Of a stretch of 64,000 nucleotides of DNA, positions 23,058 to 31,919 are shown piece after piece. The stretch comes from Anaerolineales bacterium UBA5195 (GTDB lineage Bacteria > Chloroflexota > Anaerolineae > Anaerolineales > Villigracilaceae), in assembly GCA_002412925.1 (NCBI GenBank), contig DHVZ01000037.1, forward strand, positions 100,879 through 164,878, in the 5' to 3' direction. The notes under the pieces are model-generated. The model saw nothing but the letters and a program-made list of their open reading frames with translations, was not told the DNA's origin and made no database searches. Made by a program: the position numbers and the translations under genes. Position 1 is the first letter of the stretch. Every line of letters begins with the position of its first letter.

Positions 23058-25865
23058 ATGCCCCAGAAACTCGCCATCGACTTCGGCACCACTAATTCCG
23101 TTATTGCCCGCTGGGATGAAACTTCTGCCAGCGGATATACGCTTGACCTGCCTCCCTTGAGCCTGCGCACTGGCTCCGGGGCCTATTTGATTCCCACGCT
23201 TTTGTTTGTCAAGGATGGCCGCAGCGGAGAAATCGTCCTTGGTGAGGCCGTGCATGAACAGGGACTTGACAGGGAACCCGGTAACCGCCTGTTCCGCAAC
23301 TTTAAAAGGACGATTGGTGCGGAAAGTTTGCTCGAATCGCGCATCATCGATGGCGCGCCCTGGACAGACGAACAGGCCGGTCAGCAATTCTTGCGCAGCA
23401 TGTTGACATCCCTGCCCTATCGCGCCGATGAGATCGATCAGTTGGTCATCACCGTTCCCGTGGCTGCCTTCGAAGGCTATACCGCCTGGCTCAGTCGCTC
23501 GATGGATGGCTTGCCAGCCGAGAAAATCCGCATTGTGGATGAATCCACCGCTGCGGCGCTGGGATACGCTGTCACCGAGCCGGGCGCGATCGTACTAGTG
23601 ATCGACTTCGGCGGCGGGACTCTCGACCTGTCGCTGGTGCGCCTGCCCGAAAGCCGCGAAAAGACGGGAAAGGTGTTGTTCACCAGCCTGAGCAAACAGG
23701 AAGGCGAAAAAGCGCACGTCATCGCCAAAACAGGCGTTTCGCTCGGCGGCTCGGATATCGATCAGTGGGTTTTGCAGGAAGTTCTCAAACGCGAAAATCT
23801 CTCGCTCGAGTCACTCGGCGCGGGATATGCGGGGCTGCTCTCTGCCTGTGAAAAAGCCAAGATCGAGTTATCGAATGCTGAAATATCGAATATCGGATAC
23901 GCGAATATTCAATCTACGATAACCCGCCCCGAATTTGAAACCATCATGGCCGCCAACGGCTTTTACACTGCTCTGAAACATGCCCTCGAAAAAGTGATGG
24001 GACTTGCGCACCAGAAAGGCGTCTACCGCGAAGACATCCGTCATGTCCTGCTGGTCGGTGGCACCTCGCTCATTCCGTCCGTTCAACAAACGCTCGATGA
24101 GTTTTTCCGCGCCATCACCCAGCGCAAACGCAAGTCCATCACCCAGATGCCGACCTGGCCCGCCTCCACCTGGGATATCGAAAATACTTCTATCCGCGTC
24201 GATAAGCCCTTTACAGCGGTTGTTGAGGGTGCGCTGCAAGTCTCGGCCGGGTTCGGGCTGGATGACCAACTCGCTCACGGGTACGGCCTGCGCTATCTCG
24301 ACGCGAACGGCGCGCAGCAGTTCGACGAAATCATTCCGATGGGCAGCAAAGCTCCCAGCGAAAAACCGGTCAGCGTTACCCTGAGCGCTTCGCGCGAGAA
24401 CCAGCAAACGATGGAGTTTGTCATCGGTCAAATCGACACAGACGCGGTCGCCTCGGTCGAAGTCAAATATGAAGGCGGGCAGGCGGTTTTCGTGGCCCGA
24501 GCCGGGGAAAATGCCCGGAAAATCGTCCCGCTCAATCCTTCGACACGCTCAGTGGGCACCGCCGGGGAAGCGCTCAGTGTTCCGCTCAATCCGCCCGGCA
24601 TGCCCGGCAAGGAACGCCTGCGCGCCACCTTCCGCGTGGACGGCATGCGCCAACTGCGCATCTCCGTCAACGACCTGAAAACACGCAAAAAACTACTGGA
24701 GGATGCCGTAGTGGCTTCTCTCAACCCTCACCTCCATCCCCCCTCTCCCAGTGAGAGAGGGGATGGAGGTGAGGACAACGGCGACCAAAAACTCACGGGG
24801 AGTGAGCCGTCCCTGGTTATACAGGAAAAAGCCGGTTTCCGGTTGTCGCTCAAGGGGCTGGCCTCCATGCTCAACCTGCTCCCGCCCGACCAAATCTCCG
24901 TCGAAGCCCTGGCCGCCGCCCTGCGCTCCGACGAGTGCATGGTTCGTTTCAATGCCGCCGACGTGCTCTCGCGCCGCGCCGACCGCGACGCGCGCCTGGC
25001 CTTCGAAGACATCCTGCAAAGCGGCACGCCGCACCAGCGCGCCAGCGCCGCCGGACACCTGTATCGTTTCTCGTGGTTCGCCGCCGAGCCGCTCTACCAC
25101 CTTGCCCTCAACGACAGTGACCACCGCGTGCGCGAAGCGGCGGTCTTTGCCCTGTGCAAAATGCGCCTGCCAGAAGCCTACGCGCTGGTGACAGAAATCC
25201 TGCAAAGCGGCAGCGATGCAATGCGCCTCTCAGCCGTTTGGGGGATGTACAGCCGCCCCGACCCGGCCGCCGTGCCCGTGCTGGCGGTGGCCCTGCAGGC
25301 GCAAAACTACGAAATCCGCGAATTGGCGCTCGAAGTACTGGGCGCCACCGAAGCGCCCGAAGCCATCGAGGTGGTCAAAAACGCCATGGGGGACCCACAA
25401 CCCGAAGTGCAGTATGCCGCCACGCTCTCCTGGATCGAACTGACCCGTGAAGCCTGTTTTGCCGAACTGGCGGATTTAATTGAGCGGACCTGCGGCTGGG
25501 AACGGCGCTGGGTTTTGCGGGGACTATTCCACGCAACGAATTATATGGGGATCGAAACCGGCTCCGCACCCGAGGCTGTCACCCTGATCCGCGCACTGGA
25601 TTCTGCCCTGAGCGATACCCTGCCCGAAGCCCGGCTGGCAGCTTTCATGCCGCTGGCCTGGACCCGGCATCCCGAGGCCGAGGCTACGCTGCTGGCAGGT
25701 TTCCGCCGGGAACCGAACAGTGACGTCAAAGCCCTGATGTTGACTTCCGCCGTTCACCTTATGTCGCCCCTGGCCGGAACACTGCTTGAAGAGGCCCGAG
25801 GCTGCGCTGATCCACTGCTCCGGCAAACAGTAGAATATCTGGCGACCAGCGAGAACGCAAAATGA
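23058..25865 (+). CDS. Hsp70 (DnaK-like) ATPase fused to a HEAT-repeat domain
   Basis: A 935-residue protein. Residues 1-385 form the actin-like ATPase: phosphate-1 LAIDFGTTNSVIARWDE, phosphate-2 IVLVIDFGGGTLDLSL and the adenosine motif HVLLVGGTSLIPSVQ. A short beta-rich region (about 386-550) replaces the normal substrate-binding domain. Residues about 585-930 form tandem HEAT repeats (AALRSDECMVRFNAADVLSR, ALNDSDHRVREAAVFALCKM and further units). This is not canonical DnaK; there is no SBD lid, and no grpE or dnaJ nearby. The HEAT part probably supplies client binding. Three short dispersed repeats have entered the reading frame (23876-23924, 24535-24554, 24727-24774). The next gene overlaps as ATGA. 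Confidence 0.9.
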   Translation: MPQKLAIDFGTTNSVIARWDETSASGYTLDLPPLSLRTGSGAYLIPTLLFVKDGRSGEIVLGEAVHEQGLDREPGNRLFRNFKRTIGAESLLESRIIDGAPWTDEQAGQQFLRSMLTSLPYRADEIDQLVITVPVAAFEGYTAWLSRSMDGLPAEKIRIVDESTAAALGYAVTEPGAIVLVIDFGGGTLDLSLVRLPESREKTGKVLFTSLSKQEGEKAHVIAKTGVSLGGSDIDQWVLQEVLKRENLSLESLGAGYAGLLSACEKAKIELSNAEISNIGYANIQSTITRPEFETIMAANGFYTALKHALEKVMGLAHQKGVYREDIRHVLLVGGTSLIPSVQQTLDEFFRAITQRKRKSITQMPTWPASTWDIENTSIRVDKPFTAVVEGALQVSAGFGLDDQLAHGYGLRYLDANGAQQFDEIIPMGSKAPSEKPVSVTLSASRENQQTMEFVIGQIDTDAVASVEVKYEGGQAVFVARAGENARKIVPLNPSTRSVGTAGEALSVPLNPPGMPGKERLRATFRVDGMRQLRISVNDLKTRKKLLEDAVVASLNPHLHPPSPSERGDGGEDNGDQKLTGSEPSLVIQEKAGFRLSLKGLASMLNLLPPDQISVEALAAALRSDECMVRFNAADVLSRRADRDARLAFEDILQSGTPHQRASAAGHLYRFSWFAAEPLYHLALNDSDHRVREAAVFALCKMRLPEAYALVTEILQSGSDAMRLSAVWGMYSRPDPAAVPVLAVALQAQNYEIRELALEVLGATEAPEAIEVVKNAMGDPQPEVQYAATLSWIELTREACFAELADLIERTCGWERRWVLRGLFHATNYMGIETGSAPEAVTLIRALDSALSDTLPEARLAAFMPLAWTRHPEAEATLLAGFRREPNSDVKALMLTSAVHLMSPLAGTLLEEARGCADPLLRQTVEYLATSENAK
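23876..23924 (+). repeat. ATATCGAAT-type tract inside the Hsp70-HEAT gene
   Basis: AATATCGAATATCGGATACG and the following GCGAATATTC recall the simple ATTCG/CGAAT repeat found upstream of the E1 beta gene at 43796-43880. It encodes about 14 residues (around 275-288) where other Hsp70s have a short loop. Confidence 0.4.
24535..24554 (+). repeat. CCTTCGACA-GCTCA repeat inside a reading frame, copy 2
   Basis: ATCCTTCGACACGCTCAGTG at 24535-24554 matches 9286-9305 in 17 of 20 positions and is read in the same frame as P-S-T-x-S. A partial echo, GCGCTCAGTG, follows 30 bases later. Confidence 0.55.
24727..24774. repeat. Palindromic element inside the Hsp70-HEAT gene, copy 2
   Basis: CCTCACCTCCATCCC and CCTCTC on the left arm pair with GAGAGGGGATGGAGGTGAGG at the right, around a short loop, forming a stem of about 20 base pairs. 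It lies exactly in frame and encodes the low-complexity linker between the Hsp70 and HEAT parts (residues about 557-572). Confidence 0.85.
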
Positions 25866-26470
25866 GCGACATCACCCGGGCCACCTACGACAAAATTGCC
25901 CCGGCTTTTGCGGAAGTTAATACCAGAATGTCTGAAAATTTACTGGTGGCGGCGCAGAAATTCCTGGACTATATTCCAAAAAATAGCTTGTGCCTCGACC
26001 TGGGTTGCGGCACAGGTCGGGATAGCGCCTGGTTTGAACAACACCAACTCAAAATGATCAGCGTTGATTTTTCGATGGGCATGCTCGCCCAAGCCAGGAA
26101 AATCACCACCCGCCCCTTGGCGCAAATGGATATGCGGCAGCTCGGCTTCGAAAAGCAGGTTTTTGCGGGCATCTGGTGCAACGCAGCCCTTTTACACCTC
26201 CCCAAAGCAGAAGCTCCGCAAGTCCTGGATGAAATGCGTCGCATTCTCTGTCAAAGTGGTATTCTTAACCTGTCTATGCAAAAAGGAACAGGGGAACAAT
26301 TTGAAGCCAATCCTTATGTGAGTGAGCAGGGCCAACGTTTTTTTGCACGCTACGACCTCCCTGAGATTACCAAGATGCTCGAAACAAGCGACTTCGTCAT
26401 CCGTGAAACCCTGGAAATAACCTATAACCAACGCACTTGGCTTCGTTTGATTGCGCAAAGCAAGGGCTAA
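25862..26470 (+). CDS. Class I SAM-dependent methyltransferase
   Basis: A 202-residue methyltransferase with motif I at LCLDLGCGTGRDSAWFEQH, motif II at MISVDFSMGMLAQAR and the post-I acidic region ending in MDMRQLGF. It belongs to the broad methyltransferase 11/25 group; the substrate is not evident. The start codon overlaps the Hsp70-HEAT stop as ATGA, so translation is coupled and the two proteins may act together, for example client modification. That last point is only inference. Confidence 0.85.
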   Translation: MSDITRATYDKIAPAFAEVNTRMSENLLVAAQKFLDYIPKNSLCLDLGCGTGRDSAWFEQHQLKMISVDFSMGMLAQARKITTRPLAQMDMRQLGFEKQVFAGIWCNAALLHLPKAEAPQVLDEMRRILCQSGILNLSMQKGTGEQFEANPYVSEQGQRFFARYDLPEITKMLETSDFVIRETLEITYNQRTWLRLIAQSKG

Positions 26471-26498
26471 TCATCGATTTTTACAAGGAAACCAAACC

Positions 26499-27173
26499 AT
26501 GCCTTTACTGTTACTGATCCGCCACGGCGAGAACGACTTTGTCAAAACCGGCAGAATGGCCGGTTACACCCCCGGTGTGCATCTGAACGAGCGCGGAAGA
26601 CAGCAGGCCGCCGAATTGGGCGAAACGCTCAAGGAGGTACCCTTGACCGCCATCTACTCCAGCCCGCTGGAACGCGCCATCGAAACGGCTGAACCCATCG
26701 CGCAGGGGCGGGAACTTCGAATCCAGATACGCCAGGGATTAATCGAAAGCAATGTCGGCACGTGGCAGGGCAGCGAGATGAAAACCCTGCGCAAACTACC
26801 GGAGTGGAAAACCGTGCAAAACCAGCCTTCGCGTTTTCGCTTCCCTGGCGGCGAAAGTTTCCAGGAAATGCAGACCAGGTTGGTGACTGAAGTGGAATCA
26901 ATCATCAAAAGCCACCAGTCCGAAGAGATCGTGGCGCTGGTTTTCCACTCCGACCCGATCAAGCTGGTCATTGCCTACTATCTGGGCATGCCGCTGGATA
27001 ACTTCCAACGCATCAGCATCGACACAGCTTCGGTCACCATGCTGTACGTTTCGCCGACAGGGGTTAGCCTGGTCAAGCAGAATTTACGCCCACCGTTCAA
27101 ATTCCCGCTGCCAGAAAAGAGACCGGGGAAACAATCCATTCTCCAGCGAATTATGGAAAAGTTTACCCGCTAA
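26499..27173 (+). CDS. Histidine phosphatase (phosphoglycerate mutase-like)
   Basis: A 224-residue member of the histidine phosphatase superfamily. The catalytic histidine is H9 in LLLIRHGENDFVKTGRMAGY. TAIYSSPLERAIETAEPIA carries the second conserved arginine/glutamate, and ALVFHSDPIKLVIAYYLG the second catalytic histidine. The IRHGEN and GRMAG start is typical of the subgroup annotated as MSMEG_4193-type putative phosphomutases. AAGGAA lies eight bases before the chosen ATG. It follows the methyltransferase by 28 bases and probably shares its transcript. Confidence 0.88.
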   Translation: MPLLLLIRHGENDFVKTGRMAGYTPGVHLNERGRQQAAELGETLKEVPLTAIYSSPLERAIETAEPIAQGRELRIQIRQGLIESNVGTWQGSEMKTLRKLPEWKTVQNQPSRFRFPGGESFQEMQTRLVTEVESIIKSHQSEEIVALVFHSDPIKLVIAYYLGMPLDNFQRISIDTASVTMLYVSPTGVSLVKQNLRPPFKFPLPEKRPGKQSILQRIMEKFTR

Positions 27174-27248
27174 ATCAAACCTGGTTCCCATCTGCTCCTT
27201 TGAATCTGCCAATTCGGGGATTGTATGAGATTGCAATCATTTGTCCTA

Positions 27249-27277
27249 TTGTAACTGGACAAAAAATATCAGATAAT
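27249..27277 (+). promoter_or_regulatory. Promoter of the lipoprotein gene
   Basis: TTGTAA at 27249-27254 and GATAAT at 27272-27277 are separated by 17 bases, followed by AGGAGG just before the ATG at 27327. Confidence 0.5.
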
Positions 27278-27326
27278 ACTATTGTAAGTTCCGTTTTGAA
27301 GAGCCCTTTTGTTCAGGAGGCACGAA

Positions 27327-28403
27327 ATGAGAAAGACCCTCTATCACCTGTTTTGCCTTGGGGTTATACTCTCGCTGCTCTTGACAGCCTGCAACCTGCC
27401 AACTGCAAAACCCGTAGAACCATCCCCCCCTCCGCCACCCACGGCCAAACCGCCCGAAAAAGCGACAGTCGAATTGCCTTCACCCGAACCAACTGCAATG
27501 CCCACGCCGATGCCAACCGACATCCCGCACACCAAAATTCCGGGGAATGTGCCCGGCGGTACTCGCATCTACGACAGCGAGGCCTATTCGACTGCCAGCT
27601 TGAAATATGCGGCCAATGGCGATTGGTACGCACACAACCGCTTCGAGCGCCCTTTCACGCCAAAAGATATGAATTATTTGTCCTATATCGACATCCAAAC
27701 CTTCAATATTTCGAAGGACACCGAATGGTTCTTCGTGGCGGTCGAGTTTGCAGAACTGACAAATTGGGTCGAAGGCTACGAGCCGGCATTCGGCGTTGAA
27801 ATCGATTACGATTTCGATGGGCGCGGAGATTTCCTGCTGTGGGCCATGCCGTCATTGGAGAAAGACTGGAGCGTCAAGAACCTGAAAGTCTTCCGTGATG
27901 TCAACCGTAACGTTGGGGGCAACCGTCCCGACCAGGCAGATGGCAAAGCCGGGGACGGCTACGAGAAATTAGTCTTTGACGCCGGCCTGGGAGACGACCC
28001 TGACCTCGCCTGGGTCCGCATTGATCCCGCAAACCCGAATTTCATCCAATTTGCCTTTAAACAGTCCCTGATACCCGGAAACCCGTCAAACGGCTTCGAA
28101 GCAGCTGCCTGGGCAGATGCAAGTAACCTCAAGGATCCGGCAAAATTTGCCTACAACGACTTGATGACCATCGAAATCGCCGGATCACCCCTAAAAGGTG
28201 ATCTCAATTACCCCATTAAGGAATTATATGCAGTAGACAGCACTTGCTACAGGAGCTTTGGCACAACAGCCAGCTATGCCCCATTGCAATGCCCTGTATC
28301 AGAAGAAAAAGTCAAACGCCCGCCTCGAGAAAATACTCCTGGTGGACCCACGCCCGTGGTTTGTATTCCCAGCCTTACTCATGTGGATCCAAACTGCCCA
28401 TAA
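27327..28403 (+). CDS. Secreted lipoprotein with Pro-rich linker
   Basis: A 358-residue predicted lipoprotein. The signal MRKTLYHLFCLGVILSLLLTAC ends in the lipobox LLTAC, so the acylated cysteine is C22. A Pro/Thr/Glu linker of about 45 residues follows (PSPPPPPTAKPPEK and on). The globular domain from about residue 75 contains EIDYDFDGRGDFLL, a calcium-binding-like acidic loop. I cannot name a family, though similar proteins are common among Chloroflexota lipoproteins. AGGAGG six bases upstream fixes the start. A perfect 22-base-pair terminator hairpin follows. Confidence 0.85.
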   Translation: MRKTLYHLFCLGVILSLLLTACNLPTAKPVEPSPPPPPTAKPPEKATVELPSPEPTAMPTPMPTDIPHTKIPGNVPGGTRIYDSEAYSTASLKYAANGDWYAHNRFERPFTPKDMNYLSYIDIQTFNISKDTEWFFVAVEFAELTNWVEGYEPAFGVEIDYDFDGRGDFLLWAMPSLEKDWSVKNLKVFRDVNRNVGGNRPDQADGKAGDGYEKLVFDAGLGDDPDLAWVRIDPANPNFIQFAFKQSLIPGNPSNGFEAAAWADASNLKDPAKFAYNDLMTIEIAGSPLKGDLNYPIKELYAVDSTCYRSFGTTASYAPLQCPVSEEKVKRPPRENTPGGPTPVVCIPSLTHVDPNCP

Positions 28404-28423
28404 TCGCCTTATTCGCGTGAGGA

Positions 28424-28472
28424 GATGAACCAAGAACTCACCTTGTTTTGCAAGGTGAGTTCTTGGTTCATC
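28424..28472 (+). terminator. Strong hairpin after the lipoprotein gene
   Basis: A 22-base arm at 28424-28445 pairs perfectly with 28451-28472 around TTTTG. No long T run follows, but the stem is very stable, and it also lies downstream of the convergent hemW gene. Confidence 0.8.
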
Positions 28473-28510
28473 CGGTTATGGCAACTCATAAATTGTCAAC
28501 CCCGCAATTC

Positions 28511-29707
28511 TTAACCTCCGACGAATTCCATGAAAACCTGATTGCCCAACAACCGTCCACGCCGGGTAAGGCGCAAAGCCTCCCCCTCCCATTTAAGCAG
28601 GCCAACCGTTTCCAATTTCAGAATCTCCTTCCCAAAGACCTCCAATAAGTCCACACCAAAACGCTGCCGGAATCCTTCGGCTGAGATGCCCTCATCCGTC
28701 AAGCGCAAGCCAGTCATCATTGTCTCCTGCATGTCATCGCGGGGGGTGTTTCTGTGCCAATGGACAGTGGCCTGAGAGAGAGGAAAAGGTAAATCGGCAA
28801 ACCGGGAATCGGCAGACCGGTTGAGATAGGTTTTGATGCGCAAGACATTGGAGTAGCGGTAGCCCCCGGCGTAGCCATGCGCCCCCGCCCCCAGGCCCAG
28901 ATAGTCAAGATTTCGCCAGTACTGGAGATTATGCCGGCATTCCCGCCCAGGTAGCGCCCAGTTCGAAATTTCATACTGGACGTAACCCTGCGCAGTAAGG
29001 TAATCCATCGTCCACTCATATTGCTCGGCGGCCAGGTCGGGGTCAGGGCTGGGCAGCAGGCCCTTCGCGGCCCAGCGGCCAAAGGGCGTACCCGGCTCCA
29101 CCGTCAGCGCGTAGGCGGAAATATGCTCGGGGCGCAGGCCGACAATCAGTTTAACGGTGTTCTGCCAGCTTATGAGAGTCTGTTCGGGCAGACCGTAAAT
29201 CAAATCCAGGTTGAGATTGTCGAACCCGGTTCGGCGTGACCAGCGCACGGCGTCGACTACGTCGTTGTAGTTATGGATTCGTTCCAGCATCCGCAGTTCG
29301 TTGGGATTGGCGCTCTGCGCCCCATAGCTGATGCGGTTGAAGCCCAACGCGCGCAGTTCGCGCAAGTATGCCAACGAGACCGTGCCCGGGTTGGCTTCCA
29401 GGCTGATTTCAGCCTGAGGAGAAACTTCAAAAAAAGCCCGGATACTCTGGAAAATATCCCGAAACTGATCCGGTGCCAGCAGCGAGGGCGTGCCGCCCCC
29501 AAAGAAAATTGTCCCCACGCCTAGTCGGGGCGCAGACTTCCCCTGTGACGCACTCAGGGCAACGCCCGCTGCCTTGATTTCGTTTCGAAGGGCATCTACG
29601 TAGGCAGGAATGGTGTCTTCCCGCCCGGCATAGGTGTTAAAATCACAGTAAGCGCAGCGCTGTTTGCAAAAGGGGATGTGGAAATAGAGCGAATAGTCGT
29701 TAGACAT
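28511..29707 (-). CDS. hemW: Radical SAM heme chaperone HemW
   Basis: A 398-residue HemW (formerly HemN-like). The radical SAM cluster cysteines are C14, C18 and C21 in HIPFCKQRCAYCDF; the last C-X2-C followed by DF, rather than the CNYCAC pattern of true HemN, marks it as HemW. FFGGGTPSLL is the glycine motif, and EISLEANPGT is also diagnostic. Known HemW binds heme and delivers it to respiratory enzymes rather than oxidising coproporphyrinogen. Its ATG lies inside the end of the upstream MFS gene (eight-base overlap), so they form one operon. Confidence 0.93.
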   Translation of the reverse strand: MSNDYSLYFHIPFCKQRCAYCDFNTYAGREDTIPAYVDALRNEIKAAGVALSASQGKSAPRLGVGTIFFGGGTPSLLAPDQFRDIFQSIRAFFEVSPQAEISLEANPGTVSLAYLRELRALGFNRISYGAQSANPNELRMLERIHNYNDVVDAVRWSRRTGFDNLNLDLIYGLPEQTLISWQNTVKLIVGLRPEHISAYALTVEPGTPFGRWAAKGLLPSPDPDLAAEQYEWTMDYLTAQGYVQYEISNWALPGRECRHNLQYWRNLDYLGLGAGAHGYAGGYRYSNVLRIKTYLNRSADSRFADLPFPLSQATVHWHRNTPRDDMQETMMTGLRLTDEGISAEGFRQRFGVDLLEVFGKEILKLETVGLLKWEGEALRLTRRGRLLGNQVFMEFVGG

Positions 29708-30935
29708 TAGAATTCAGCCGCTTTCGCGGTAAACCAATCAAGAGGGCAATTGGCCCGGCCAGTAAAAACCACATTGCCCATTGTAACCCAAAGGCCTGTG
29801 CGGCAACACCAATCCCCAACGGCAGGAACTTGCCAAACAATCCAGAGACATTATCCAGCGCCATGACCGTGCCTGACTGGCCCGGCATGTTCGAGTAGAG
29901 ATTGGCTTTCAAGATGGCGTACCAACCGGCATTGAAAAAGCCCATCAGGCCAACAATGACCAGCTTCAGCCAGGGCTGCGGAACCAGCATAAAACACGGA
30001 AAGAGAATCAGCTCGAGAACGACGCTCCAGCGCAGGTAATCAAGCCCTTTAATGCGCTCAACGAGCGGGATCAGCAAAAAATCACCGAGCATGCCGACGC
30101 CCGTCCAGACGGCCACGGCCAAAGCGGCGTTCCCGGCACTGAAACCGGCCACGTCGACAAAGTAGAGCGCCAGGAAACCGTAGAAGACATCCAGCATCAG
30201 GTCAGAGAACTCAAGCAGGATCAACCAGCGCAGCACCTGTCGATTGCGCAACGCATTAAAGGCGTTGCGCAAACCGTCGAAGACATCCCTGAAGCGGGGC
30301 AAATCGGCGGATGGGTTCCCAGCCTGCGGGACTAATCTCCACGCAAAAAAAAGGAGCAGGGTGGACAGGAATCCGAGCAGGAGAAAGACGGGGCGCCACC
30401 CAAAACCCAGGACGATGAATCCGCTCAAAAGCAGCGGCCCCAGCACCACTCCCAGGGAACCAGCAAAGGTCCAGCGCGCCATATTCTGTTCGTGACGTTC
30501 AGGAGCAGAATCCATCAAACTGGCCTGCGAAAGGCTGACAAAGGCCCCCGAGGACGGATGGAACAGGATGAACGCAAACAGCAGGGGAATGTAACTCTGG
30601 CTAACGACAGTGATAAACAGCGAGAGAACAAAAAACAGCCCGCCGCCCAGGATCAAGACGCGGCGCTTCCAGACATCGCCCAGAATGCCAATAAAAGGCT
30701 CGATAAAGCTGGCAAGAATGCCGGGCAGGCTGAGCGCCAGGCCAATCTGGATATAGCTCAGCCCCAGGTCGTCGCGGATCAGCGGCCAGGCAGCCTCCGT
30801 GACGCCAAAGACCAGTTCGTCGATAAATTCTATGAGAAGAAAAATCATGGGCAAAGGATTTAGGCGTTGGCTTCCCGCGCTTCGCAGGAAAGATCGTTGG
30901 TGTTGGTAGAGGTTGTCATGGGATAATTTAACCAT
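29700..30935 (-). CDS. MFS transporter
   Basis: A 411-residue permease of the major facilitator superfamily with about 11-12 hydrophobic segments. The cytoplasmic loop between segments 2 and 3 reads GILGDVWKRRVLILGG, the family signature. LIRDDLGLSYIQIGLALS follows the first segment. Drug or sugar efflux is typical of similar proteins, but no substrate can be named. The start is uncertain. The ATG at 30935 has no ribosome site, and an internal ATG at 30848 would begin directly at the first membrane segment. It overlaps hemW by eight bases. The divergent spacer to the Tat-protein gene carries repeat R1 copy 3. Confidence 0.87.
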   Translation of the reverse strand: MVKLSHDNLYQHQRSFLRSAGSQRLNPLPMIFLLIEFIDELVFGVTEAAWPLIRDDLGLSYIQIGLALSLPGILASFIEPFIGILGDVWKRRVLILGGGLFFVLSLFITVVSQSYIPLLFAFILFHPSSGAFVSLSQASLMDSAPERHEQNMARWTFAGSLGVVLGPLLLSGFIVLGFGWRPVFLLLGFLSTLLLFFAWRLVPQAGNPSADLPRFRDVFDGLRNAFNALRNRQVLRWLILLEFSDLMLDVFYGFLALYFVDVAGFSAGNAALAVAVWTGVGMLGDFLLIPLVERIKGLDYLRWSVVLELILFPCFMLVPQPWLKLVIVGLMGFFNAGWYAILKANLYSNMPGQSGTVMALDNVSGLFGKFLPLGIGVAAQAFGLQWAMWFLLAGPIALLIGLPRKRLNSNV

Positions 30936-30966
30936 AGTTGGGTTAATTTGTGTCCCGGGACTGTTG

Positions 30967-31030
30967 GGCTCTTTGGGAATCTCCGCGGCAGAACCCCGCA
31001 TTTTGGGGTGTGAGCAGGAAAATCCTAGAG
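30967..31030 (+). repeat. Dispersed repeat R1, copy 3
   Basis: CTCTTTGGGAATC, then CCGCGGCAGA, then ACCCCGCATTTTGGGGTG, then AAAATCCTAGAGATCC. Same block order as copies 1 and 4. ACCCC-GCATTTT-GGGGT makes a small hairpin. It lies between divergent genes. Confidence 0.75.
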
Positions 31031-31121
31031 ATCCAACCTCTGGTTTTTCGAGGATGATGAGCTTTTGTGATAAAATTCCCAAAATCAAACAAAGCCATTG
31101 CTTCCAGGGAGATGAACAGTC

Positions 31122-31640
31122 ATGACTCAAACCCAACCAAAGAAAATTTCACGCCGCGATGCCCTCAAAATCTTGACCGCCGCCGCTGGCGCTACCGCCC
31201 TGGCGAACCTGCCTGCCAAATGGAGCAAGCCCGGGCTGGAGGTGGGCGTTCTCCCGGCCCACGCGCAGACCTCGGTCGGGCATGTTCTCCTTGACCCGCC
31301 GCCAGCGGAGCTGCTCGACTCACCAGACGCCTGCTTTGATGGTCAGAATGTTGGTTTGACTACTGTGATTTCACCCCCGACAGCCGGCATTTTGTTGCGA
31401 TATGTCCTTACTTATACTGTTACTACGCCCGACCCGGAGGGGTCGATTACCGCTCCCGTCCCGCCGACCGGCACGCTGCCTACCAACGCCAGCGGGCAGG
31501 TTAGCCTGACTGTTACTGTGACCCCTGACGACTCCAGTATGGGAACCATTGGCACCCTGACCGTTGTGTGGAGTTTCGTCAATCCCGCCGATGGCGCGAA
31601 CACCGTCTCGCAGGATGTGAACATCGAAATTGCCTGTTAG
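31122..31640 (+). CDS. Tat-exported small protein with Ig-like mature domain
   Basis: A 172-residue protein with a twin-arginine signal (KKISRRDALKILTAAAGATA) and a probable cleavage site after AHA at about residue 49. The mature part of about 123 residues alternates short Thr/Val-rich strands (GQVSLTVTVTPDDS) as in an Ig-like fold. It has only two cysteines, one near position 67 (SPDACFDGQ) and the very last residue (NIEIAC), which could form a disulfide. GGGAGATG precedes the ATG. It opens a tight four-gene cassette with a PqqD-like protein, an HprK-like kinase and a nucleotidyltransferase, so it is the natural candidate for the cassette's target. No family recognised. Confidence 0.82.
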   Translation: MTQTQPKKISRRDALKILTAAAGATALANLPAKWSKPGLEVGVLPAHAQTSVGHVLLDPPPAELLDSPDACFDGQNVGLTTVISPPTAGILLRYVLTYTVTTPDPEGSITAPVPPTGTLPTNASGQVSLTVTVTPDDSSMGTIGTLTVVWSFVNPADGANTVSQDVNIEIAC

Positions 31641-31646
31641 CCGGAT

Positions 31647-31919
31647 ATGCAGATGACTCTTTGCCCCCGCCCCGCAGAGGGCTTCCAACTGGAAACCCTG
31701 GAGGGCGAAATTGTCCTGCTCCATCCAATCCATAATATCATCGTCTATAGCAACCAGAGCGGCGCGCTGATCTGGAATTTGTGCGACGGGCAGCGTTCGG
31801 TGGCTGAGATTGTGGATATCCTCGGCGCGGCTTACCCCGAAGCGGCGGCTGAGATTGCTCTTGACGTGCCGCAGACCATCCAGGTCTTGCTGTCGCGCGG
31901 GGCTTTGTTGGCGGCGTGA
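31647..31919 (+). CDS. PqqD family protein (peptide-recognition element)
   Basis: A 90-residue PqqD-like protein. The winged-helix pattern is visible in ETLEGEIVLLHPIHNIIVYS (beta hairpin), then SGALIWNLCDGQRSVAEIVD (the conserved xxxxxxWxLxDGxxSxxEIxxxL helix), and a C-terminal helix VPQTIQVLLSRGALLAA. Such domains bind leader or substrate peptides and present them to modifying enzymes. The gene begins six bases after the Tat-protein stop, and its stop overlaps the GTG start of the kinase, so translation is coupled. Confidence 0.88.
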   Translation: MQMTLCPRPAEGFQLETLEGEIVLLHPIHNIIVYSNQSGALIWNLCDGQRSVAEIVDILGAAYPEAAAEIALDVPQTIQVLLSRGALLAA

